The notes: generated by a model from the letters alone, not told the origin. Shown: positions 1 to 8,703, counted from the first letter of the stretch. The stretch: DNA of 64,000 nt from Streptomyces noursei (GCF_016917755.1 NZ_CP070326.1:3038001-3102000), one strand, 5' to 3'. A program made the numbers and translations.

Positions 1-227
1 TTCACGTCCAGGATCACCAGATCGGGGCGGTGCTCGCGGGCCAGCTCCACGGCTTTCTGGCCGTCCCCGGCCTCACCGACGACGGTGTAGCCCTCCTCCT
101 CCAGCATCTCCTTGAGGTCGAGGCGGATGAGTGCCTCGTCCTCGGCGATCACGACGCGCGTGGTCAGTGGCGGGACATGCGACTGATCGCCATCGGCGAC
201 AGGCTGCTGGGGCTCGGCGGCGCTCAA
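1..227 (-). CDS. Response regulator, N-terminal receiver domain (3' part outside window)
   Basis: Only the first 75 residues are visible. They form a response-regulator receiver domain: an acidic pair in VIAEDEALIR, then LKEMLEEEGYTVVGEAGDG, and the phosphoacceptor Asp in DLVILDV at the window edge. I chose a TTG start because GAGGAG lies 6 nt upstream of it and no ATG or GTG fits better. This type of receiver, next to pyk in actinobacteria, usually carries a C-terminal ANTAR RNA-binding domain (PdtaR family). That half is not in the window, so the ANTAR assignment is inference. Transcription runs away from the neighbouring tRNA. Confidence 0.8.
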   Translation of the reverse strand, partial: MSAAEPQQPVADGDQSHVPPLTTRVVIAEDEALIRLDLKEMLEEEGYTVVGEAGDGQKAVELAREHRPDLVILDV

Positions 228-324
228 GGGGACTCCTCGTTCCAGGCAGGTGGTGCCCCATGAGCCTACCTAGCTCCTGTAAGGTGGTCCCACAGCAGGT
301 AGGCGTTAGCCTTAGATTCCGCTG

Positions 325-399
325 GCCCCGGTAGCCCAATTGGCAGCAGGCAATGGATTCAAAACCCATACAGTGTCGGTTCGAGTCCGACCCGGGGCA
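325..399 (+). tRNA. tRNA with CAA anticodon (Leu), atypical short variable arm
   Basis: A full cloverleaf is visible: a perfect 7-bp acceptor stem GCCCCGG/CCGGGGC (325-331 with 392-398), discriminator A399, T arm GTCGG-TTCGAGT-CCGAC, D arm with GG in the loop, and anticodon loop TTCAAAA giving CAA (360-362), which reads UUG. The variable region is only 5 nt (370-374). Canonical bacterial tRNA-Leu genes are about 85 nt with a long variable arm, so this 75-nt gene is unusual. The last anticodon-stem pair is an A357/C365 mismatch. CCA is not encoded. That it is a tRNA-like gene is well supported; leucine identity rests only on the anticodon and discriminator A. Confidence 0.82.
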
Positions 400-496
400 C
401 TTTACCTTCGATTCCAAGGTCACCCGAGATTCGCGGGGATTCGCTCGATAGGACGAACGACCGTCCGAGTGGGCTCTCGGAGGCCGCCTTCGCGTC

Positions 497-1279
497 ATGG
501 TCACCTCTGTGTACGACCGTGCAACCCGCGAGCGAGCTCTCGCCCTCGTAGCCCAAAGCCGCAGCCTCAACTCCGTCAGTAAGCAGACGGGAATATCACG
601 CCACGCGATCCGGTCGTGGCAGCACCGGATCCAGCCAATCTCGCGCGCAGCGGCGTGCACCCGCTGCGAGCGGGAGCCACGCCCGCCCGACGCGACCGAG
701 CCGTACGCCTACCTGCTCGGCCTCTACCTCGGTGACGGCTGCATCAGCCGTCAGCCCAGGGGCGGATACGCCCTGCGCATCGCGTGCGCGGATGCCTGGC
801 CCGGACTGATCGCAGCGTGCCGAGAAGCGGTACGGGCAGTTCGCCCGATGAACAGCGTGTGCGTCGCGCAAAAAGAGGGCTGCGTCATGGTGACGAGTTA
901 CAGCCGGCACTGGCCATGCCTCTTCCCCCAGCACGGCCCCGGCAAGAAGCATGAGCGGCGGATCGTCCTCGAAGCCTGGCAGCAGCAGATCGTGGACGAC
1001 CATCCGTGGGAGTTCCTCCGCGGGCTCATCCACTCTGATGGCTGCCGGATGACCAACTGGACAACCCGTGTGGTCGGTGGCGAGCGCAAGCGCTACGAGT
1101 ATCCGCGGTACTTCTTCACCAACATGTCCACCGACATCATCCGTCTCTATACGGAGACGCTCGACAAGGTCGGCGTCGCATGGAAGCCCACGCGGCAATG
1201 CCGTAAAGCGGAGAACATCTCCGTGGCCCGCAAAGCCTCCGTGGCGCTCATGGACCAACACATCGGGCCGAAGTACTGA
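497..1279 (+). CDS. HTH / LAGLIDADG homing-endonuclease-like protein
   Basis: 260 residues. The first ~45 resemble a transposase-type helix-turn-helix (SVSKQTGISRHAIRSWQHR), followed by a small CxxC. Two LAGLIDADG-like motifs follow: LLGLYLGDGCI (about residue 75) and FLRGLIHSDGCRM (about residue 175), each with the metal-binding acidic residue, so a single chain could form the pseudo-dimeric fold. Actinobacterial relatives are often labelled transcriptional regulators, but the motifs fit a free-standing endonuclease (LAGLIDADG_3 type). It lies 97 bp downstream of the odd tRNA on the same strand. Base composition is visibly less GC-rich than the neighbours, consistent with transfer. Activity is not shown by sequence alone. 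Confidence 0.75.
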   Translation: MVTSVYDRATRERALALVAQSRSLNSVSKQTGISRHAIRSWQHRIQPISRAAACTRCEREPRPPDATEPYAYLLGLYLGDGCISRQPRGGYALRIACADAWPGLIAACREAVRAVRPMNSVCVAQKEGCVMVTSYSRHWPCLFPQHGPGKKHERRIVLEAWQQQIVDDHPWEFLRGLIHSDGCRMTNWTTRVVGGERKRYEYPRYFFTNMSTDIIRLYTETLDKVGVAWKPTRQCRKAENISVARKASVALMDQHIGPKY

Positions 1280-1351
1280 CAGGGACGACAGTCAGGTACC
1301 TCGGCCCAGCTCTTCGTGGTGCGGTGTGTCGCAGTGTGTGGTGGCGCGGGG

Positions 1352-2794
1352 TTACCGCGGGGGGTGGATGTCGTCCTCGCCGATGTGGTGGACGCGGACG
1401 AGGTTGGTGGAGCCGGGGACCCCGGGCGGGGAGCCGGCGGTGATGATGACGACGTCGCCCTTCTTGCAGCGGCCGATCTTCAGGAGTTGCTCGTCGACCT
1501 GGGCGACCATCTCGTCGGTGGAGTCGACGGTGGGGCCGAGGAAGGTCTCCACGCCCCAGGTGAGGTTGAGTTGGGAGCGGGTGGCGGGGTCGGGGGTGAA
1601 GGCGAGGAGGGGGATGGGCGAGCGGTAGCGGGAGAGGCGGCGGACGGTGTCGCCGGACTGGGTGAAGGCGACGAGGAACTTGGCGCCGAGGAAGTCGCCC
1701 ATCTCGGCGGCGGCTCGGGCGACGGCGCCGCCCTGGGTGCGGGGCTTGCTGCGTTCGGTCAGCGGCGGGAGTCCCTTGGCGAGGATGTCCTCCTCGGCGG
1801 CCTCGACGATGCGGCTCATGGTGCGGACCGTCTCGGTGGGGAACTTGCCGACGCTGGTCTCGCCGGAGAGCATCACGGCGTCGGTGCCGTCGATGACCGC
1901 GTTGGCCACGTCGCTCGCCTCGGCCCTGGTGGGGCGGGAGTTGTCGATCATCGAGTCGAGCATCTGGGTGGCGACGATGACTGGTTTGGCGTTGCGCTTG
2001 GCGAGTTTGATGGCGCGCTTCTGGACGATCGGCACGGTTTCCAGGGGCATTTCGACGCCGAGGTCGCCGCGGGCGACCATGATGCCGTCGAAGGCGGCGA
2101 CGATGTCGTCGATGTTCTCGACGGCCTGGGGCTTTTCGACCTTGGCGATGACGGGGAGGTGGCGGTCCTCCTCGCGCATGATGCGGTGGACGTCCTCGAT
2201 GTCGCGACCGCTGCGGACGAAGGAGAGGGCGATCACGTCGGCGCCGTAGCGCAGGGCCCAGCGAAGGTCGTCCTGGTCCTTGGTGGAGAGGGCGGGGACG
2301 GAGACGGCGACGCCGGGGAGGTTGAGTCCCTTGTGGTCGGAGACCATGCCTCCTTCGATGACCTTGGTGTGGACGCGGGGTCCTTCGACGGCGGTGACTT
2401 CGAGGGTGACCTTGCCGTCGTCGACGAGGATGCGTTCGCCGGGGGTGACGTCGCCGGCGAGGCCGGGGTAGGTGGTGCCGCAGGTCTGTCGGTCGCCTTC
2501 GATGCCGTCTTCGACGGTGATGGTGAAGGTGTCGTCGCGTTCAAGGAGTACGGGGCCTTCGCGGAATCGGCCCAGGCGGATCTTCGGGCCTTGAAGGTCG
2601 GCGAGGATTCCGACGCTGCGGCGGGATTCTTCGGATGCTTTGCGGACCCGGTCGAAGCGCGCTTCGTGGTCGGCGTAGGTGCCGTGGCTGAGGTTGAAGC
2701 GGGCGATGTCCATTCCGGCGTCGACGAGGGCTTTGATCTGCTCGTACGAGTCGGTGGCGGGTCCCAGTGTGCAGACGATCTTTGCTCGGCGCAT
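1352..2794 (-). CDS. pyk: Pyruvate kinase
   Basis: Converts phosphoenolpyruvate and ADP to pyruvate and ATP, the last step of glycolysis, in the cytoplasm. The 480 residues match the bacterial family length. Visible signatures are the N-terminal KIVCTLGPA, FNLSHG, ADLQGPKIR, the active-site strand VIAKVEKPQAVENID, the ARGDLGVE loop, and AVMLSGETSVGKFP, ending in the C-terminal regulatory domain. It has an ATG start. It converges with the LAGLIDADG gene and is the first gene after a 145-bp gap from the SIMPL gene, so it is probably monocistronic. Streptomyces often carry two pyruvate kinases; this position corresponds to the pyk next to the response regulator. Confidence 0.97.
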   Translation of the reverse strand: MRRAKIVCTLGPATDSYEQIKALVDAGMDIARFNLSHGTYADHEARFDRVRKASEESRRSVGILADLQGPKIRLGRFREGPVLLERDDTFTITVEDGIEGDRQTCGTTYPGLAGDVTPGERILVDDGKVTLEVTAVEGPRVHTKVIEGGMVSDHKGLNLPGVAVSVPALSTKDQDDLRWALRYGADVIALSFVRSGRDIEDVHRIMREEDRHLPVIAKVEKPQAVENIDDIVAAFDGIMVARGDLGVEMPLETVPIVQKRAIKLAKRNAKPVIVATQMLDSMIDNSRPTRAEASDVANAVIDGTDAVMLSGETSVGKFPTETVRTMSRIVEAAEEDILAKGLPPLTERSKPRTQGGAVARAAAEMGDFLGAKFLVAFTQSGDTVRRLSRYRSPIPLLAFTPDPATRSQLNLTWGVETFLGPTVDSTDEMVAQVDEQLLKIGRCKKGDVVIITAGSPPGVPGSTNLVRVHHIGEDDIHPPR

Positions 2795-2939
2795 GGTTCG
2801 ACCCTATGACTTACCCGGCGGTAGGGAACTGTGGAGACATGACTGCTCAACGACCGCTTGGTGAAAGGCTGTTGACAAGTTTTGGAATGGGCGCGAAGCC
2901 GCTCCGATGAGCGGAAATTCGGCTTCGCGGGGTGTCGTC

Positions 2940-3638
2940 TCACAGTGCGGGACGGGTCATGGTGAAGCGTGCGTTGACGCTGGCGTGGACGGTCTGGCGG
3001 CGGGGTTCGAGGTCGAGGGCGGGGGCGGATTCGAGGGTGCCGCCGCGGGCGCCGGCGGGGGCCGCGAAGCCGTAGCCCTGTTGGTGGGGCTGGCTCTCGG
3101 CGCCGACGTCGGCGATTTCAAGGACGGCGTCGAGGTGGGCGCCGAGGGCCTCGGCGTACTCGCGGGCGCGTTGGACGGCTTCGTGGACGGCTTGGGTGCG
3201 GGCGCTGCGGTGGGCGGGCGAGTCGGGGCGGAGGGCCCACCAGGGGCCGTCGACGCGGGTGAGTTCGAGGTCGGCGAGGCGGGTGGTGAGTTCGCCGAGG
3301 GCGGTGAAGTCGTTGAGGGTGGCGGTGAGGGTGACGCGTCCGTGGTAGGCGCGGATGCGTTCGTGGCGGCCTTTGTCGGTGAGTTCGGGGGTGAGGGTGA
3401 AGCTGCCGGTTTCGAGTTGTTCGACGGCGTCGGCGTAGCTCTTGATGAGGGTGAGGGCGTGTTCGTTGCGGCGGGTGAGGTCGGTGAGGGCGGTGGTGCG
3501 GTCGGTGCCGCGGGCACTGATGGTGACGGTGATGCGGGCGATTTCGGGGTCGACTTCGAGGCGGGCTTCGCCGCGGACGGCGAGGCGGGGGGCGTCGGGG
3601 GTGCCGTAGGGGAGGGCGGGGGCGGTGGGGTCGGTCAT
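2940..3638 (-). CDS. SIMPL (DUF541) domain protein
   Basis: 232 residues with the SIMPL/DUF541 pattern: an N-terminal strand RLAVRGEARLEVDPEIARITVTIS, then a helix-rich centre and a C-terminal strand ending HASVNARFTM. The family is widespread and of uncertain function; members form oligomeric, often periplasmic or surface, assemblies. No signal peptide or membrane segment is visible here, so it is predicted cytoplasmic. It is divergent from the 5'-nucleotidase gene with about 220 bp between them. Confidence 0.8.
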   Translation of the reverse strand: MTDPTAPALPYGTPDAPRLAVRGEARLEVDPEIARITVTISARGTDRTTALTDLTRRNEHALTLIKSYADAVEQLETGSFTLTPELTDKGRHERIRAYHGRVTLTATLNDFTALGELTTRLADLELTRVDGPWWALRPDSPAHRSARTQAVHEAVQRAREYAEALGAHLDAVLEIADVGAESQPHQQGYGFAAPAGARGGTLESAPALDLEPRRQTVHASVNARFTMTRPAL

Positions 3639-3862
3639 GGGTGGGGGGGTGTCCTTTCGGTGCTGGGGTCGGGGTGGTGGGGCCGGGGTTGCAGGGTTGC
3701 ACAGGGGGCGGGGTGGGGGTGGTCATCGGATCGCCCTCTGCGGGGGGTGTTGCGCGGGGGGCGGCTGGGCCAGAATCTACGCGCGTTGCCCGGACCGGGT
3801 GTCCGGGGCGGTCGTGCGCGGTGTGCGCATGGACATCTGCCGTGTTCTTTCTGGGAGTTGGT

Positions 3863-5674
3863 ATGACGTTCGACCGGAGGAAGTTCCTGGGTGGTTCCGT
3901 GGTGACGGGGGCGGGGGTGGTGCTCGCGGGGGCGGGTGTGCCGGCGGCGTCCGCGTCGGCGGTGCCGGTCCGGGAGGAGGGCGGTGCGGGCCGGGGGCGG
4001 TACGCGTTCACGGTGATGGGGACGACGGACCTGCACGGGAACGTCTTCAACTGGGATTACGCCACGAACGCCGAGTTCGACGACAAGGACCACAACGATG
4101 TGGGGCTGGCGAAGATTTCCACGCTGGTGAATGACGTCCGCCGGGCGAAGGGGCGGGAGAACACCCTGCTGATCGACGCGGGTGACACCATTCAGGGGAC
4201 GCAGCTGGCGTATTACTACGCGAAGGTGGATCCGATCACCGGTCCGCATGGTCCGGTGCATCCGATGGCCCGGGCGATGAACACGATGGGCTATGACGCG
4301 GCGGCGCTGGGGAATCACGAGTTCAATTACGGGATTCCGGTGCTGCGGAAGTTCGAGGAGAGCTGCCGTTTTCCGCTGCTGGGGGCGAACGCGGTGGACG
4401 CCAGGACGCTGCGGCCGGCGTTCCGGCCGTATGTGATCAAGCGGTTGCGGACGCCGCGGGGGCGGGATGTGCGGGTGGCGGTGCTGGGTCTGACGAATCC
4501 GGGGATCGCGATCTGGGACAGGGCGAATGTGCAGGGGAAGCTGGCGTTTCCGGGGCTTGAGGAGCAGGCCGCGAAGTGGGTGCCGAAGTTGCGGTCGATG
4601 GGTGCCGATGTGGTGATCGTGGCGGCGCATTCGGGGGCCAGCGGCACGTCGTCGTACGGGGATCAGTTGCCGTATGTGGAGAACGCGGCGGCGTTGGTGG
4701 CGGAGCAGGTGCCGGGGATCGATGCGATTTTGGTGGGGCATGCGCATGTGGAGATCCCGGAGCGGCGGGTGGTGAACAAGGCGACCGGCCGGGAGGTGGT
4801 GTTGTCGGAGCCGTTGAAGTGGGGGCAGCGGTTGACGTGCTTCGACGTGGAGGTGGAGTGGCGTCGGGGCCGTTGGGCGGTGGCGTCGGTGGCGTCGAAG
4901 GTGCTGAATTCCAATGCTGTGGCGGAGGATCCGCGGATCACGGGGATGCTGCGGGCGGAGCACGCCAAGGTCGTGGCGTATGTGAACCGGGTGATCGGGA
5001 AGTCGAAGGCGGAGATGTCGGCGGCCGAGGCGCCGGTGAAGGACACGCCGATTCTGGATTTCATCGCGTTCGTGCAGGCGGAGGCGGTGCGTAAGGCGCT
5101 GTCCGGGTCGGCGAACGCGTCGTTGCCGGTGTTGTCGCAGGCGTCGTGTTTTTCTCGGTCGGCGACGGTCCCGGTCGGGGATGCGTCGATCCGGTCGATG
5201 GCGGCGCTGTATCCGTTCGACAACACGTTGGAGGCACGGGTGTTGACGGGGAAGCAGTTGCGGGAGTACCTGGAGTTCTCGGCACGCTATTACGTGCAGA
5301 CGGCGCCGGGGGGCCCGGTGGATCCGTCGCGGATCACCAATGCGGACGGTACGCCGGATTACAACTACGACGCGGTGAGCGGGGTTTCGTACGAGATCGA
5401 TATTGCGCAGCCGGTGGGTCGGCGGATCGGGAAGTTGATGTTCGGGGGGAAGCCGGTGGCGGATGCCGCGCGGTTCGTGCTGGCGGTGAACAACTACCGG
5501 GCGAGCGGGGGTGGTGGTTTTCCGCATGTGGCGTCGGCCGAGCAGGTGTGGTCGACGTCGGAGGAGATCCGGAATCTGATCATCGCGTGGGTGGAGGCGA
5601 GTGGGGTGATCGATCCGGCGGCGTTCGCTTCGGTGGAGTGGAAGCTGACGCGGGAGGGGGTGCCGGTGTTCTAG
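3863..5674 (+). CDS. Tat-exported 5'-nucleotidase / metallophosphoesterase
   Basis: 603 residues. The start is the ATG placed so that a twin-arginine signal, RRKFLG (residues 5-10), heads the protein and is followed by a hydrophobic stretch and an Ala-rich cleavage region; the frame is open upstream but lacks this logic. The metallophosphatase domain shows DLHGN (56-60), GDTIQG, LGNHEFNYG and GHAHVE, which ligate the two metals. The C-terminal 5'-nucleotidase domain carries the substrate loop YRASGGGGFP. Family members hydrolyse nucleotides, 2',3'-cyclic nucleotides or UDP-sugars outside the cell, usually to salvage phosphate and nucleosides. Specificity cannot be told from this sequence. Confidence 0.92.
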   Translation: MTFDRRKFLGGSVVTGAGVVLAGAGVPAASASAVPVREEGGAGRGRYAFTVMGTTDLHGNVFNWDYATNAEFDDKDHNDVGLAKISTLVNDVRRAKGRENTLLIDAGDTIQGTQLAYYYAKVDPITGPHGPVHPMARAMNTMGYDAAALGNHEFNYGIPVLRKFEESCRFPLLGANAVDARTLRPAFRPYVIKRLRTPRGRDVRVAVLGLTNPGIAIWDRANVQGKLAFPGLEEQAAKWVPKLRSMGADVVIVAAHSGASGTSSYGDQLPYVENAAALVAEQVPGIDAILVGHAHVEIPERRVVNKATGREVVLSEPLKWGQRLTCFDVEVEWRRGRWAVASVASKVLNSNAVAEDPRITGMLRAEHAKVVAYVNRVIGKSKAEMSAAEAPVKDTPILDFIAFVQAEAVRKALSGSANASLPVLSQASCFSRSATVPVGDASIRSMAALYPFDNTLEARVLTGKQLREYLEFSARYYVQTAPGGPVDPSRITNADGTPDYNYDAVSGVSYEIDIAQPVGRRIGKLMFGGKPVADAARFVLAVNNYRASGGGGFPHVASAEQVWSTSEEIRNLIIAWVEASGVIDPAAFASVEWKLTREGVPVF

Positions 5675-5735
5675 GGCCTGTCCGGCTCTGAGGCGCGGGA
5701 CGGCCCTTGGGGCTGTGTCGTTGTGGTGCGGCGGC

Positions 5736-5786
5736 CCGCCCCTCTCCCCCCGTCCGGGTTGGTTCGGTCGGGGTGGGGAGGGGCGG
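5736..5786. terminator. Hairpin between convergent nucleotidase and desB-like genes
   Basis: Inverted repeat with arms CCGCCCCTC (from 5736) and GAGGGGCGG (to 5786); the pairing continues imperfectly inward through C-rich and G-rich runs. It sits in the 118-bp gap between two convergent stop codons, so it probably terminates both. No T tract is present, as is usual in Streptomyces. Confidence 0.55.
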
Positions 5787-5792
5787 TGGCGT

Positions 5793-7229
5793 TCAGTGGC
5801 GCGGGACGAGCGTGGAGCCCTGGCGGGGGACGGTGCCGGTGCGGCGGGTCGGGGGGTGGGCGAGGCCGAAGGTGGTGAAGGCGGTGCGGTGCGGGAGGGG
5901 GTAGGTGGGCTTGGCGGTCAGGGAGTTGAGGATGGTGGCGCTGCGCCAGGCGGCGAGGCCGAGGTCGGGGGTGCCGACGCCGTGGGTGTGGCGTTCGGCG
6001 TTTTGGACGTAGAGGGAGCCGGTGATGGCGGGGTCGAGGACGAGGCGGTGGTGTTCGTCGATGCGGGGGCGTTCGGAGGCGTCGCGGCGGAGGTAGGGGT
6101 CGAGGGCGGCGAGGAGGGTGTCGAGGCGGCGTTCGCGGTAGCCGGTGGCGAGGACGACGGCGTCGGTGGTGAGGCGGGAGCGGCTGCCTTGTTGGGCGTG
6201 TTCGAGGTGGAGTTCGACTTTGGTGGTGCCGACGCGGCCGGCGGTGCGGACCTGGACGCCGGGGGTGAGGACGGCGTTGGGCCAGCCGCCGTCGAGGGTG
6301 CGGCGGTAGAGCTCGTCGTGGATGGCGGCGAGGGTGTCGTGGTCGATGCCCTTGTAGAGCTGCCATTGGGCGGGGAGGAGCTCGTCGCGGGCGCGTTCGG
6401 GGAGGGCGTGGAAGTAGCGGGTGTAGTCGGGAGTGAAGTGTTCCAGGCCGAGTTTGCTGTATTCCATGGGCGCGAAGGCGGGGGTGCGGGCGAGCCAGTG
6501 GAGGTTTTCGCGGCCGGTGGGGCGGGCGCGGAGTTGGTCGAGGAAGATCTCCGCGCCTGATTGGCCGGCGCCGATGACGGTGAGGTGGTCGGCGGCGAGG
6601 AGGCGTTCGCGGTGGTCGAGGTAGTCGGCGGAGTGGATGACGGGGACGGTGGGGGCCTCGGCGAGGGGGCGAAGGGGGACGGGGATGTGGGGTGCGGTGC
6701 CGATGCCGAGGACGAGGTTGCGGGCGTAGGTGCGGCCGAGGGCTTCGGCTTCGCCGTCGGCGTCGAGTTGGGTGAAGTCGATTTCGAAGAGGTTGCGTTC
6801 GTGGTTCCAGCGGACGGCGTCGATGTGGTGGCCGAAGTGGAGGGAGGGGAGGTTTTCGCTGACCCAGCGGCAGTAGGCGTCGTATTCGGCGCGGTGGATG
6901 TGGAAGCGCTCGGCGAAGTAGAAGGGGAAGAGGCGTTCGCAGGTTTTGAGGTAGTTGAGGAAGGTCCAGGGGCTGGCGGGGTCGGCGAGGGTGACGAGGT
7001 CGGCGAGGAAGGGGACTTGGAGGGTGGCGCCGTCGATGAGGAGGCCGGGGTGCCAGTGGAAGGCGGGGTGCTGGTCGTAGAAGGCGGTGCGGAGTTGGGT
7101 GAGGGGGTGGGCGAGGGCGGCGAGGGAGAGGTTGAAGGGGCCGATGCCGATGCCGGCGAGGTCGAGGGGTTGGTCGGGGCCGGGGGTGTCGGTGGCGGTG
7201 CCGGGCTCGGTGTGCGGAGGGGTGTTCAT
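5793..7229 (-). CDS. Lysine/cadaverine N-monooxygenase (DesB-like)
   Basis: 478 residues. Flavin-dependent N-hydroxylating monooxygenase of the IucD/SidA/DesB group: FAD motif GIGIGPFNLS at residues 26-35, NADPH motif GAGQSGAEIF near residue 220, and the C-terminal ATGY motif. In desferrioxamine synthesis DesB hydroxylates cadaverine to N-hydroxycadaverine. The ATG overlaps the stop of the upstream decarboxylase by 4 bp (ATGA), so the two are translationally coupled, which favours cadaverine as substrate. Lysine or ornithine cannot be excluded. No desC-like acyltransferase or desD-like synthetase follows. Confidence 0.88.
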   Translation of the reverse strand: MNTPPHTEPGTATDTPGPDQPLDLAGIGIGPFNLSLAALAHPLTQLRTAFYDQHPAFHWHPGLLIDGATLQVPFLADLVTLADPASPWTFLNYLKTCERLFPFYFAERFHIHRAEYDAYCRWVSENLPSLHFGHHIDAVRWNHERNLFEIDFTQLDADGEAEALGRTYARNLVLGIGTAPHIPVPLRPLAEAPTVPVIHSADYLDHRERLLAADHLTVIGAGQSGAEIFLDQLRARPTGRENLHWLARTPAFAPMEYSKLGLEHFTPDYTRYFHALPERARDELLPAQWQLYKGIDHDTLAAIHDELYRRTLDGGWPNAVLTPGVQVRTAGRVGTTKVELHLEHAQQGSRSRLTTDAVVLATGYRERRLDTLLAALDPYLRRDASERPRIDEHHRLVLDPAITGSLYVQNAERHTHGVGTPDLGLAAWRSATILNSLTAKPTYPLPHRTAFTTFGLAHPPTRRTGTVPRQGSTLVPRH

Positions 7230-8638
7230 CGGGGGGTGTGGCCTTCCACGAGTTTGAGGAGGGTGGTGAGGTCTCCGGGTTGGGTGTGGGGGTTGAGGAG
7301 GGTGGCTTTGAGCCAGAGGCCGGTGGCGGTGGTGGCACGGCCGAGGACGGCGTGGCCTTCGGTGAGCAGGGTGCGGCGGATGGTGGCGAGGGTGGCGTCG
7401 TCGGCGCCGTGGGGGCGGAAGAGGACGGTGGTGAGGGTGGGGCGGGAGTGGAGTTCGTAGCCGGGGTGGGCATCGATGAGGTCGGCGAGGGTGCGGGCGG
7501 CGGTGAGGGTGCGGTCGACGAGGTCGCCCAGGCCCTGGCGGCCGAGGGCCTTGAGGGTGACGGCGATCTTGAGGATGTCGGGGCGGCGGGTGGTGCGCAG
7601 GGAGCGGCCCAGGAGGTCGGGGAGGCCGGCTTCGGTGTCGTCGGCGGCGTTGAGGTAGTCGGCCTGGTGGGCGAGGGGGGTGAGGGTGGTCGGGGTGGGT
7701 ACGGCGAGGAGGCCGGCGGCGACGGGTTGCCAGCCGAGTTTGTGCAGGTCGAGGGTGACGGTGTGGGCGCGGTCGAGGCCGGTCAGGGCGGTGCGGTGGG
7801 TGTCGCTGAAGAGGAGCGGGCCGCCGTAGGAGGCGTCGATGTGGAAGCGGGCGCCGTGTTTGTCGGCGAGGTCGGCGAGGGCCGGGAGGGGGTCCAGGGC
7901 GCCGGCGTCGGTGGTGCCCGCGGTGGCGGTGAGGAGCACGTGACCGGTGCGGCCGGCGAGTTCGGCGAGGCAGGTGTGGACGGTGGCGGGGTCGAGGGTG
8001 CCGTCGGGGGTGGGGAGGGTGAGGGGTTCGGGGAGGCCGAGGAGCCAGGCCGCGCGGTGGATGCTGTGGTGGGCGTTGGCGCCGCAGACGATCTGTAGGG
8101 GGCCGCTGGTGTGCGGTGGGCGGGGGGCTTCGCGGGCGAGCAGGACGGCGAGTTGGTTGGACTCGGTGCCGCCGGTGGTGACCAGGGCGTCGGGCTGGTC
8201 GGCCGCGGGGTAGACGAGGCCGGCGAGGGCGCGGGCGGTGAGGACTTCGAGTTCGGAGGCGGCCGGGGCCTGGTCCCAGGAGTCCATGGAGGGGTTGAGG
8301 GCGCCGGCGGCGAGGTCGGCGGCGGTGGCCAGCGCCAGTGGGGGGCAGTGCAGGTGGGCGGCGCAGTGCGGGTCGGCGGGGTCGGCTGCGCCGGCGGCGA
8401 GGGTGTGGACGAGGGTGCGCAGTGCGGTGTGCGGGCCGGCGCCCTGTTCGGGGAGGAGGGGGAGGCAGGCGTCGCGGACGGCCCGGGCGACGGCGTCCGG
8501 GCCGCCGGGTGGGAGGGGGCCGGAGCGGTCCTGGGCGCCGGTGGTGAGGGCGTCGAGGACGGTGTCGAGGAAGGGGCGGAGTGCGCGGGGGCCGTCGGCG
8601 CCGCCTGCAAGGGCGGTGCCGGCAGGGGCGACTGACAT
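7226..8638 (-). CDS. PLP-dependent L-lysine decarboxylase (DesA-like)
   Basis: 470 residues from the ATG at 8638; that start has a GAAGAAGAG ribosome site just upstream, while an in-frame TTG 18 nt earlier is less likely. It belongs to the group II PLP decarboxylases: TTGGTESNQLAVL, HHSIHRAA, the HIDASYGG Asp that pairs with the PLP ring nitrogen, and LDLHKLGW with the Schiff-base lysine. DesA turns lysine into cadaverine, the diamine backbone of desferrioxamines. It is first in a two-gene operon with the monooxygenase. An iron box about 50 bp upstream predicts repression by a DmdR/IdeR regulator under iron-replete conditions. Confidence 0.88.
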   Translation of the reverse strand: MSVAPAGTALAGGADGPRALRPFLDTVLDALTTGAQDRSGPLPPGGPDAVARAVRDACLPLLPEQGAGPHTALRTLVHTLAAGAADPADPHCAAHLHCPPLALATAADLAAGALNPSMDSWDQAPAASELEVLTARALAGLVYPAADQPDALVTTGGTESNQLAVLLAREAPRPPHTSGPLQIVCGANAHHSIHRAAWLLGLPEPLTLPTPDGTLDPATVHTCLAELAGRTGHVLLTATAGTTDAGALDPLPALADLADKHGARFHIDASYGGPLLFSDTHRTALTGLDRAHTVTLDLHKLGWQPVAAGLLAVPTPTTLTPLAHQADYLNAADDTEAGLPDLLGRSLRTTRRPDILKIAVTLKALGRQGLGDLVDRTLTAARTLADLIDAHPGYELHSRPTLTTVLFRPHGADDATLATIRRTLLTEGHAVLGRATTATGLWLKATLLNPHTQPGDLTTLLKLVEGHTPR

Positions 8639-8684
8639 CAAGGGGCTCTTCTTCAAAGGGAGTTGGGTGCATGGGCACCGGGTC

Positions 8685-8703
8685 TTAGGCCGCCCTAAGT
8701 TAC
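8685..8703 (-). promoter_or_regulatory. Iron box (DmdR1/IdeR-type operator) upstream of desA-like gene
   Basis: Read on the minus strand, GTAACTTAGGGCGGCCTAA. It agrees at 12 of 19 positions with the Streptomyces iron-box consensus as I recall it (TTAGGTTAGGCTCACCTAA), keeping the inner TTAGG and the terminal CCTAA. It lies 47-65 bp upstream of the decarboxylase ATG, the expected place for an iron-dependent repressor. Confidence 0.7.

Noticed and set aside
375..399. tRNA 3' end as an attachment site for an integrated element
   Set aside because: No repeat of the tRNA 3' sequence was found downstream and no integrase gene is present.
1316..2809. Long open frame opposite pyruvate kinase
   Set aside because: Gly/Val/Asp-rich translation with no domain; a mirror of the high-GC codon bias of pyk.
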